From assembly GCA_036266155.1 (NCBI GenBank), contig DATANR010000016.1:1-6561 (forward strand): DNA of 6,561 nucleotides. The letters run 5' to 3'. The translations under genes and the position numbers were made by a program. This DNA comes from SIAJ01 sp036266155. Lineage in GTDB: Bacteria > Planctomycetota > Planctomycetia > Gemmatales > Gemmataceae. The notes beneath the pieces were generated by a model, which did not search any database, had not been told where the DNA came from, and saw only the letters and a program-made list of their open reading frames with translations. Shown here one piece after another: positions 1 to 4,659 of the stretch; within the stretch, counting starts at the first letter, position 1, and every line of letters begins with the position of its first letter.

Positions 1-1
1 G

Positions 2-175
2 CGACATCTCACTCCGCAGAGCAAGGCACACGCGATGACCGGAGCAGCCCTCGCCTCAACACCCGGCGAGGAGCAAACAGCCCGGACGAAGTCTCTCTAT
101 TTTCGAGGGGTTAGTGGTCCAAAGAACGGGGTCCACCACAAACGTCTACAAGAGGTCCTGAGAATGATAGAATAG
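2..175 (+). CDS. Possible 3' end of an unidentified plus-strand gene (5' truncated)
   Basis: An open frame of 57 codons runs from the left edge to a TAG stop. The visible peptide is basic and hydrophilic, with TGAALASTPGEEQT in the middle and HHKRLQEVLRMIE at the end. I recognise no family. A frame of this length is not rare by chance in G+C-rich DNA, so this may not be a gene. If real, it is the C-terminus of a protein whose gene lies mostly left of the window and converges on the minus-strand string ending at 284. The only in-frame ATG (35-37) would give a 46-residue peptide and has no clear ribosome binding site. Confidence 0.22.
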   Translation, partial: RHLTPQSKAHAMTGAALASTPGEEQTARTKSLYFRGVSGPKNGVHHKRLQEVLRMIE

Positions 176-216
176 TGCGATGAAGGTTTGCGGCAGGTGA
201 CGCAAGTGAACGTCTA

Positions 217-236
217 ATCCGCAAACGTTTGCGGAT
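217..236. repeat. 20-bp perfect palindrome between convergent reading frames
   Basis: The segment reads ATCCGCAAACGTTTGCGGAT and equals its own reverse complement over all 20 bases. It lies 47 nt beyond the stop of the minus-strand nuclease-fold gene. An extra copy of the half-site GTTTGCGG occurs at 186-193, 41 bases before the copy inside the palindrome (227-234). It could be a dimeric regulator's operator or part of a transcription end for the minus-strand string. There is no T-run on either side, so it is not a classical intrinsic terminator. The palindrome is directly visible; its role is inferred. Confidence 0.5.
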
Positions 237-283
237 CTACCGACCGGTGGCCGCCATAGTCAACTGCTCCACTCCCTTGGCAG

Positions 284-805
284 TTACCTTTGGCGGCGGT
301 TCGCCTCAAGCGTCTTGATCCATTCCACGCTACAAGCAGCTTTATCGACATCAAAAGTGACATAGGCCGCCGCCAAATACCCGATATCATGGATGTATGC
401 CGGCAACTTGTAAACACGATCAAACTCGATGTCATTGGCAGTCGCGTGGTTCGTCTTCGCTTCGATTACCAAAAGATTCGGTCCCGGTCCTCTTTTGTGA
501 ATAATCACGTCGGGGAAGACGGTAGTTGTCCTTTCGATGGCTAGATGCGGACGTAGCGCGTAAAATCTCTCGATCACATCTACTTCCTTTCGGCCATTAA
601 TCCCATGCGGCCTCATGTGCCGATTGAACTCGCAATCGACGTCCCATTTGCCCGGCCATTTCGCCACCCACTGTTCGAGGTACATGGCGAATTTGTGCGA
701 GATTGCGCGTTCACACACGTTGCGATCGAACAGGGGCCGGTCACGCCGTAGGAGTTTCTTGAACGCCTTATCGATAACCTTCTCCAGGTCTGCCTGGTTT
801 GGCAT
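284..805 (-). CDS. Hypothetical protein with PD-(D/E)XK nuclease-like motif
   Basis: This 173-residue protein starts at an ATG with a strong GGAGG five bases upstream and ends at TAA. Its central part carries the layout of a restriction-endonuclease-like (PD-(D/E)XK) fold. Glu33 and His37 sit in an early helix (ERAISHKFAMYLEQW). PD at residues 98-99 is followed by a strand, and then IEAK gives Glu115 and Lys117, the expected catalytic E-x-K. A later segment around residues 130-150 (VYKLPAYIHDIGYLAAAY) resembles the helix and strand that complete such folds. There is no signal peptide or membrane segment, so it should be cytoplasmic. It is last in a minus-strand string, 45 nt after the zinc-ribbon gene. 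The substrate is unknown; it could be a lone nuclease, a defence protein or a degenerate relative. The fold is assigned from motifs only. Confidence 0.8.
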   Translation of the reverse strand: MPNQADLEKVIDKAFKKLLRRDRPLFDRNVCERAISHKFAMYLEQWVAKWPGKWDVDCEFNRHMRPHGINGRKEVDVIERFYALRPHLAIERTTTVFPDVIIHKRGPGPNLLVIEAKTNHATANDIEFDRVYKLPAYIHDIGYLAAAYVTFDVDKAACSVEWIKTLEANRRQR

Positions 806-850
806 GACAGCCTCCGTCTTGGGTTTACGAATGCGGTGGCCGCATGAGGT

Positions 851-1045
851 TCAGCTACTCAAGCATCGGTTTCCGCACGCCGAGCATATCTGCTCACCTC
901 TTCCCGCCGGCCAGTTCGGCAGCGGCGTCATGCAGTGCGGGCAGACGAGCGAAAGGATCGCGATCGTGGGTCTTGCCGCCATCGGCACGACACGCTCCGC
1001 AAAGTACCTGGCGCTGCTGATCCGCAGACGAACCCGCTGCTTCAT
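851..1045 (-). CDS. Small zinc-ribbon-like protein
   Basis: This predicted protein has 64 residues. Its C-terminal half carries Cys-Pro-His-Cys (Cys35, Cys38) and Cys-Ser-Ala-Cys (Cys54, Cys57), with a further Cys61. The two CxxC knuckles are 15 residues apart, the layout of a zinc ribbon. The N-terminal 33 residues are basic and otherwise unremarkable. The ATG overlaps the stop of the TIGR03067-type gene as ATGA, and AGGA-rich sequence lies just before it, which suggests translational coupling. A second in-frame Met at residue 22 would leave the zinc ribbon almost alone. The function is not known. The long open frame on the opposite strand here is treated as a shadow because this strand has the coupling and the Cys pattern. 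Confidence 0.6.
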   Translation of the reverse strand: MKQRVRLRISSARYFAERVVPMAARPTIAILSLVCPHCMTPLPNWPAGRGEQICSACGNRCLSS

Positions 1046-1491
1046 TCCTTCTTCCGCTTCAGCACCGTGAGGGCCTGTCCGTTCCCCAGATTACCAGAGA
1101 ACTCCGTTGGACGCTCCGCCTTCGTGTCCTTGGGGAAGCAGAGCAGAAGCTCGTCATCCACGAATTTGTAAATCCCGTGGTACGTCTGGCCCTTGTTCTT
1201 ACCGGAGGTCACTTCAAGGTCAATCCACTTGAGACTTTTGGCCGGATCCAGCTTCGCGACGGACTCTTCCACCTGGGTGCCGATCTTCAGCGTGGACTTG
1301 TCGCCCTCAAACACCCACTTCCCATCTTCAGTCGTGCCCTTGCGGCCATCTTGCTCGGCGACGCTGATGATCCACACACCCTGGAACTTCTTCAGTTCGT
1401 CTTTGGCGTCCGGGGATTTGGGCGGTTCTGCCTTGAGTGGCAGCGAGAGGAGGAGCAAGACGAGAACGGCCTGCAATTTCATGGATCTCAT
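1042..1491 (-). CDS. Secreted TIGR03067-type planctomycete protein
   Basis: This 149-residue protein has a typical signal peptide: basic MRSMK, a hydrophobic LLLLSLPL stretch, then a likely cleavage after LKA at about residue 21. It should therefore be exported. The mature part fits the TIGR03067 domain, known mainly from planctomycetes. It has an opening L-K-K-F-Q-G-V-W with EQDGRKG after it, the LDPAKSLKWIDLEV strand region at residues 81-94, the GIYKF turn near 106-110, and the closing LLLCFP with RPTEF at 115-131. The domain is probably a small beta-barrel, and its biochemical role is unknown. The start overlaps the DUF2262-type stop as ATGA. A second ATG three codons in (1482) is an alternative start and keeps the signal peptide. 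The gene's end overlaps the next gene in the same way. Confidence 0.9.
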   Translation of the reverse strand: MRSMKLQAVLVLLLLSLPLKAEPPKSPDAKDELKKFQGVWIISVAEQDGRKGTTEDGKWVFEGDKSTLKIGTQVEESVAKLDPAKSLKWIDLEVTSGKNKGQTYHGIYKFVDDELLLCFPKDTKAERPTEFSGNLGNGQALTVLKRKKE

Positions 1492-2279
1492 CCGGGAATG
1501 TCTGCATCGGTCGGCCCGTTTTTCAACGTGCCAGAAACGAGGATCGCGTGACCGGCGAACAGATCACCGTCCGCGTGCCAGAACGAGAACTCGCCGTCAG
1601 CCGCCACGCTGACCGACTGGAGCTTCATCCGCTTCTTGAACTCCGCCGCCTTTACGTCAGGCTCCCCGTCGTCCAGCCAAGATTCGTTCTTCAGCGGCAT
1701 CAGCTTGGTCACGGCGAAGTCGTCGATCTGGCGTTTCCAGGCTGCCTGGCGGTCCCAGAGTGCTTCCGCCGTCTGGATTGCGCCGGCAATACCACCGTCG
1801 CTATCCGGCCCCAAACTCAGTTTCACATTCCGGCGGTTCCACTTCGCGGTTGTCTCGAACAAGCCGGTCATAGGATCCATGACGCAATCCCCGAAGTGTT
1901 TGGTGGAGACCACAACAGGGGTTCGCAACCGCTCCGAAAACCGGTGCAGCGATCCGTCTGCGTCCTCGGACTTCAGGACTTCGGCGAGTATCGCACGGGT
2001 GTGGTCCCTGTCTAGCAGGACCAGGAATCGCTGGACCGAGTAAGCAGGGAACCGCTCGAAGATGTTTTCACTCCGAGGTTCATCACCCGATGATTTCGGC
2101 ACCGGGCGGAGCAGCGTCATCTCCTTGCCGACGAGTGCATTGTCAAGAAACCGCCAGTTGGCCAGGGAGAAGCAGTGGACATCGTAGTCAGCGCTGCGAG
2201 GCCAGCCGGACTGATTGCGTGGAGAGACAACACCTTCGACGATCCGGCACTCGGACTCATACGACGCCTTCTCGGCCAT
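1488..2279 (-). CDS. DUF2262-type hypothetical protein
   Basis: With the ATG at 2279 the protein has 263 residues. Its C-terminal half fits the DUF2262 pattern. A segment with TKHFGDCVMDPMTGLFE is followed by a strand with WNRRNVKLSLG, then a helical region (ALWDRQAAWKRQIDDFAVTK), and finally FWHADGDLFAGHAILVSG at residues 234-250. The N-terminal part begins with the EGVVSP strand and contains ADYDVHCFSLANWRF. There is no signal peptide, so it is probably cytoplasmic. The function is unknown. The start is uncertain: the frame stays open to about 2487, with an ATG at 2324 and a TTG at 2408, and none has a good ribosome binding site. I chose 2279 because conserved-looking sequence begins shortly after it and the upstream stretch is Pro/His-rich and atypical. 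It is first in the left string and overlaps the next gene as ATGA. Confidence 0.75.
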   Translation of the reverse strand: MAEKASYESECRIVEGVVSPRNQSGWPRSADYDVHCFSLANWRFLDNALVGKEMTLLRPVPKSSGDEPRSENIFERFPAYSVQRFLVLLDRDHTRAILAEVLKSEDADGSLHRFSERLRTPVVVSTKHFGDCVMDPMTGLFETTAKWNRRNVKLSLGPDSDGGIAGAIQTAEALWDRQAAWKRQIDDFAVTKLMPLKNESWLDDGEPDVKAAEFKKRMKLQSVSVAADGEFSFWHADGDLFAGHAILVSGTLKNGPTDADIPG

Positions 2280-2749
2280 ATCGACGGACGCGAGGGCTTC
2301 GCGGGGTGGTGGGCGGAAGGGCATGTGGATTCGGCGGTACGAGTGGTGAGCAGGAACCCAATGGGCCGGTGGAAACCTCGGAGCATTCTCTAGTGGCGCA
2401 AAGTCCAACGCAAGAACTTTGTGGCTCCAATCAGCGACTTCCCCTTCTGTGCCGGCCTGACTGGTGGCCTGACGACGAAGATTGTGCAGTCAGGGTCGGC
2501 GACAGATTGTCGCGTAATGGTGCTGGCCGCGATTCGAGACTACCTCCTGGCAAAGACTCCAGGGGTCGTTTGCCCGCAGAATAATCGCCGGGTAGGGGCG
2601 GGCCAGAGCGAATCAGCGATCGCTAGTCGCCTTGTCAGGGTGTGCTGTAGGCTCGTTTCGATTGTCATGCAGAATCTCGCTTTCGTTTTGTCCATTTCGC
2701 ATCTACTGGAAGGGAGAGCGAAAGATTTGCGCCCAGCCGATGGGAGCCA
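2280..2749. other. Gap between divergent genes; no supported gene
   Basis: Open frames exist on both strands here, but none has a recognisable motif, a good ribosome binding site or coding-like composition. The minus-strand frame of the DUF2262-type gene stays open to about 2487 and may belong to that gene. A promoter for that gene is expected in this gap, but I see no clear -35/-10 pair. Confidence 0.5.
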
Positions 2750-3097
2750 ATGATGGTAGACCTCAACCGCGACCGCATGGTTTACGTTCCATGCCGGTTA
2801 AACCGCCGCGATGCGCGAAGTGCCCATTTTGAGGATGCAGACGGGTCTCCCGTGAACGTGGTCAGTCCCTTGGGTCGCGTTGGTCGCCGGCTTTGCGTTG
2901 CCGCTCAGTGGCTTCGATCAGCAGCTGGAAGGCAACGCGTAAGGTTCGAGGACGGTGCCGAGTTGTGGATTTCCTGCGAACGCGGTGAGGAGGAAAGATT
3001 CATTCCGTTCGGTACGAGATCAATCGTGATTGCCGATTTGCCTCTGATGATCGACCCAACTCGCATGCTGGATCAGCCAAGCTCGCTCGGCGATTGA
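2750..3097 (+). CDS. Small hypothetical protein, possibly OB- or SH3-like beta-barrel
   Basis: This is a 115-residue frame with two adjacent ATG codons (2750 and 2753). GGGAG at 2742-2746 lies 6 nt before the second ATG and 3 nt before the first, so the second is the likelier start. The sequence reads like a folded protein. It has charged strands with glycine turns, including SPLGRVGRRLCVAAQWLRSA, then VRFEDGAELWISCERG and FIPFGTRSIVIADL. This alternation resembles a small beta-barrel, but I cannot name a family. There is no signal peptide or membrane segment. It is the only plus-strand gene with fair support in the window and stands alone. It could be a remnant or a spurious frame. Confidence 0.42.
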   Translation: MMVDLNRDRMVYVPCRLNRRDARSAHFEDADGSPVNVVSPLGRVGRRLCVAAQWLRSAAGRQRVRFEDGAELWISCERGEEERFIPFGTRSIVIADLPLMIDPTRMLDQPSSLGD

Positions 3098-3111
3098 GAT
3101 CTTGATGGCGA

Positions 3112-3330
3112 TCAGGCCACCGCTGCCGGGGCCACAAGGCATTCAGGCCCTTGAAACTGCGGATTGTTCAGCGATGGGTTCGCGGCATCGGCCACCTTCT
3201 CGTCGGCTGGATGAGGCCCGATGATCGTCATCAGCTTGTACGGGGCGCTGATTGCTGGATCGAGCCAGGTCGCTTCGTCATTAAGCGGCGGCCTTGACGC
3301 CTTGGTCGTGCGGCCACGGCGGTAGCCGGC
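3112..3330 (-). pseudogene. Probable remnant of an SRAP (YedK/HMCES-type) C-terminus
   Basis: A minus-strand frame of 73 codons is open between TGA stops and has no start codon near its beginning. From about residue 14 it reads like a conserved C-terminus: LNDEATWLDPAISAPYKLM, then GPHPADEK, then NPSLNNPQFQGPECLVAP and a TGA. This matches the end of SRAP-family proteins, where a WLDP segment is followed by a small helical region, an Asn-rich turn and a short GPEC/GAEL-like tail. SRAP proteins crosslink abasic sites in single-stranded DNA through a Cys2 active site. That N-terminal half is absent here, and the stretch just upstream (AGYRRGRTTKAS) does not fit the family. I infer a decayed or truncated gene. 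The family call rests on recall of the motif alone. Confidence 0.4.
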
Positions 3331-3510
3331 TCACTGCTGGGGCCGACCTGCGATCCGCCGGGTGACCGAACAGAGCCGAGCTGACTCCAAGTTCGCCAGC
3401 AGTCGTCTGACGTGGGGAATAGTGTCGTGGTGCTATTGGAGAAAAATGCGTTTCGGACCTATATTGCCGCGCTATCTCTCGACTTAAGGCAAGACGGAAT
3501 ATTACAGTAC

Positions 3511-3535
3511 AGAAGGGGTGATTTTCACCCCTTCT
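3511..3535 (-). terminator. Hairpin downstream of the Cys-rich peptide genes, candidate transcription end
   Basis: AGAAGGGGTG (3511-3520) and CACCCCTTCT (3526-3535) form a perfect 10-bp stem with a five-base ATTTT loop. An outer pair, TTAAGGCA (3484-3491) and TGCCTTAA (3535-3542), flanks it. The hairpin lies 67 nt past the stop of the last peptide gene, so it could end the minus-strand transcript. No U-run follows on either strand, so it may act as an mRNA 3'-end stabiliser or a Rho-type site. Confidence 0.45.
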
Positions 3536-3602
3536 GCCTTAAATCTGTGAGCTACCCTCTCTTTGATGATCGCTTTCGCGCCTGTGGCCAGTCAAACGAA
3601 GG

Positions 3603-3839
3603 TTAGCATCCTTCCGTCGGAAGCGACAAGTTGCGCGCGCACGTGACTTCGTGGGGCTCCAGGCATTTGCCGAAAATCGGATCCTTGATCGCGCATTCAA
3701 AGCAAGCCTTCCCGGAGATGGTCTGGCAGCACCACTTACCGGTCCCGCATCCATCGGACGGCGTGACGCCGCGGCCCAGACCTGCCGTGCGCGACGGGGT
3801 CGTGAACCTATTTTGCGGAGTGAAATTCGGAAGCTTCAT
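3603..3839 (-). CDS. Cys-rich RiPP-like precursor peptide 4
   Basis: This 78-residue peptide begins MKLPNFT, nearly the same as precursor 3. The leader (residues 1-28) contains SRTAGLGR and ends with Gly24-Val-Thr-Pro-Ser28, matching the G-x-x-[PA]-S-like motif of its sisters. The segment after it is unlike the others and has eight cysteines, at 31, 37, 38, 46, 49, 59, 67 and 78, the last being the final residue. There is no signal peptide. An extra ATG directly upstream (3842) is possible, but the ribosome binding site is 6 nt from the chosen ATG and the family leader starts there. It is last in the tandem array, 33 nt after precursor 3. The likely role is a substrate of the upstream PatG-like protease, with residues 29-78 released as the product. 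That role is inferred from gene order and the shared leader. Confidence 0.82.
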   Translation of the reverse strand: MKLPNFTPQNRFTTPSRTAGLGRGVTPSDGCGTGKWCCQTISGKACFECAIKDPIFGKCLEPHEVTCARNLSLPTEGC

Positions 3840-3845
3840 CATGCA

Positions 3846-3849
3846 CCTC
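3846..3849 (-). promoter_or_regulatory. Ribosome binding site that fixes the start of precursor 4
   Basis: GAGG, within AAAGAGG, lies 6 nt before the ATG at 3839 and only 3 nt before the adjacent ATG at 3842. Precursors 2 and 3 use the same 6-nt spacing, which favours the inner ATG. Confidence 0.6.
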
Positions 3850-3872
3850 TTTCTTTGAGAAAAGCTCGGAAC

Positions 3873-4094
3873 TTAGAACTGTCCAATCGGAACACAAACA
3901 CACACGCCGAACGGACAGACACACTTGGGTCGAAAACCTGGGGCACAACGGTTGACCGTTGGACCACATCCAGGCCCAAAATTGCACCGGCAGTCTCCGG
4001 GAAATTCGGAGGTGTTCATGCCGGATTTCGATGCAGGTCGGACGCGCGACCGCTCTATCGCGGGAACTGCTTCAGTAAAATTCGGCAATTTCAT
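3873..4094 (-). CDS. Cys-rich RiPP-like precursor peptide 3
   Basis: This 73-residue peptide begins MKLPNFTEAV. The leader continues with an Arg/Ser-rich stretch (IERSRVRPASKS) and ends with Gly25-Met-Asn-Thr-Ser29, a variant of the G-V-x-P-S motif of its sisters. The downstream part (residues 30-73) is Gly- and Pro-rich with eight cysteines at 35, 37, 43, 50, 58, 60, 65 and 67. These include CxC pairs at 35/37, 58/60 and 65/67, and it ends PIGQF. The frame stays open 33 codons further upstream, but that extension would overlap precursor 2. The GGAGG before the ATG at 4094 and the family leader decide the start. The gene begins 20 nt after precursor 2 stops. It is probably a substrate of the PatG-like protease; the modification, if any, cannot be read from the sequence. 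Confidence 0.85.
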   Translation of the reverse strand: MKLPNFTEAVPAIERSRVRPASKSGMNTSEFPGDCRCNFGPGCGPTVNRCAPGFRPKCVCPFGVCVCVPIGQF

Positions 4095-4100
4095 CGTCAG

Positions 4101-4105
4101 CCTCC
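4101..4105 (-). promoter_or_regulatory. Ribosome binding site that fixes the start of precursor 3
   Basis: A perfect GGAGG lies 6 nt before the ATG at 4094. It rules in the short form of precursor 3 over the 33-codon longer frame that would run into precursor 2. Confidence 0.75.
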
Positions 4106-4114
4106 ACTGGCCAG

Positions 4115-4306
4115 TCAATAACAGGTCCCGCTGCAGTAAGAGCCGAAAGGAGAGCTTATGCAAGGACCTAGGCAGCGGTTGGCGCAGCCGCATTCCCCTG
4201 CCGGCGCAACTCCGCAGCCAGACGCGTCTTCTTTCCGCTTCGGCTCAGTTGAATTCGGTTGCCGGCGTTCCCTGATTTGCGCTCTGGTCATCGTAGGCAG
4301 TTTCAT
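4115..4306 (-). CDS. Cys-rich RiPP-like precursor peptide 2
   Basis: This 63-residue peptide begins MKLPTMTRAQ. The leader is strongly charged (IRERRQ, PKRKED) and ends with Gly32-Val-Ala-Pro-Ala36, the form of the shared motif in this copy. The part after the motif is the shortest of the four at 27 residues. It has six cysteines at 39, 41, 45, 49, 58 and 62; one more, Cys31, falls just before the motif. It ends SGTCY. A TTG two codons upstream is possible, but the ATG at 4306 has an AGGAGGAGGG ribosome binding site at 6 nt and starts the conserved leader. It lies 76 nt after precursor 1 and 20 nt before precursor 3. The precursor role is inferred from the leader, size and context. Confidence 0.82.
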   Translation of the reverse strand: MKLPTMTRAQIRERRQPNSTEPKRKEDASGCGVAPAGECGCANRCLGPCISSPFGSYCSGTCY

Positions 4307-4312
4307 GATCAA

Positions 4313-4322
4313 CCCTCCTCCT
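4313..4322 (-). promoter_or_regulatory. Strong ribosome binding site of precursor 2
   Basis: AGGAGGAGGG, the longest anti-16S match among the four peptide genes, lies 6 nt before the ATG at 4306. It supports ATG over the nearby TTG at 4312 and suggests high translation of this peptide. Confidence 0.75.
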
Positions 4323-4382
4323 GACGCTCCCTGACACCGGCCCGAAACACTCGGACAAGCATCAGGGCTGGATTCTTAAAGG

Positions 4383-4610
4383 TCAACTGCAGGCGGAACA
4401 GTCGTAGAGCGCGCCGCACTGCTGTCCCCCTGATGTCGCGCAGCATTGACGGCATTTCCCATTCACGCAGGTCGTAACGCATTGCCCCGAGGCATCCCAC
4501 ATCCGATCGTTCGGCGCCCGCACCGGATCGCTCGCTTCGACGCCGAGGAAAGGCCGAGCTACCCTCTTCGTCGATCGAGAAGCGACACGAGTTTGTCTTG
4601 GAATCCTCAT
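4383..4610 (-). CDS. Cys-rich RiPP-like precursor peptide 1
   Basis: This 75-residue peptide begins MRIPRQTRVA, a conservative variant of the MKLPxxT leader. The leader is Arg-rich and ends with Gly23-Val-Glu-Ala-Ser27, which matches the G-[LV]-E-[AP]-S recognition sequence of cyanobactin precursors exactly. The following 48 residues start DPVRAPNDRMW. They hold eight cysteines, all after residue 43, at 44, 48, 53, 56, 57, 65, 71 and 74, ending CSACS. A TTG four codons upstream (4622) is open, but the ATG at 4610 starts the family leader and has GGAGAG four bases before it. It is the first peptide gene, 49 nt after the protease stop, with no terminator between them. This supports co-transcription. 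It is probably a substrate of the neighbouring protease. Confidence 0.8.
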   Translation of the reverse strand: MRIPRQTRVASRSTKRVARPFLGVEASDPVRAPNDRMWDASGQCVTTCVNGKCRQCCATSGGQQCGALYDCSACS

Positions 4611-4659
4611 TGCTCTCTCCAAGTTGTGGAATGAAGGAACCAGCTCAATAATGCGAGTA

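Noticed and set aside
615..1070. Plus-strand open frame of 151 codons
   Set aside because: It lies opposite the nuclease-fold and zinc-ribbon genes, which have motifs, ribosome sites and coupling on the other strand.
2090..2584. Plus-strand open frame of 164 codons
   Set aside because: It is Arg/Ser/Gly-rich with no motif and lies mostly opposite the DUF2262-type gene and its open upstream frame; it reads like an antisense shadow.
3412..3606. Plus-strand 64-codon frame
   Set aside because: It runs through the hairpin, has no ribosome site, and resembles nothing I recognise.
3651..4121. Plus-strand open frame of 156 codons across precursors 3 and 4
   Set aside because: It is antisense to two genes that share a conserved leader; the frame itself has no recognisable motif.
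4095..4193. 33-codon N-terminal extension of precursor 3
   Set aside because: It overlaps precursor 2, has no ribosome site, and its Leu/Arg-rich sequence is not shared by the other three peptides.
3603..4610. Secreted Cys-rich toxins or ordinary small metal-binding proteins instead of RiPP precursors
   Set aside because: No signal peptides are present, Cys spacing is not shared between the four, and the conserved part is the N-terminal leader with the G-x-x-[PAT]-[SA] motif. The alternative is not fully excluded.
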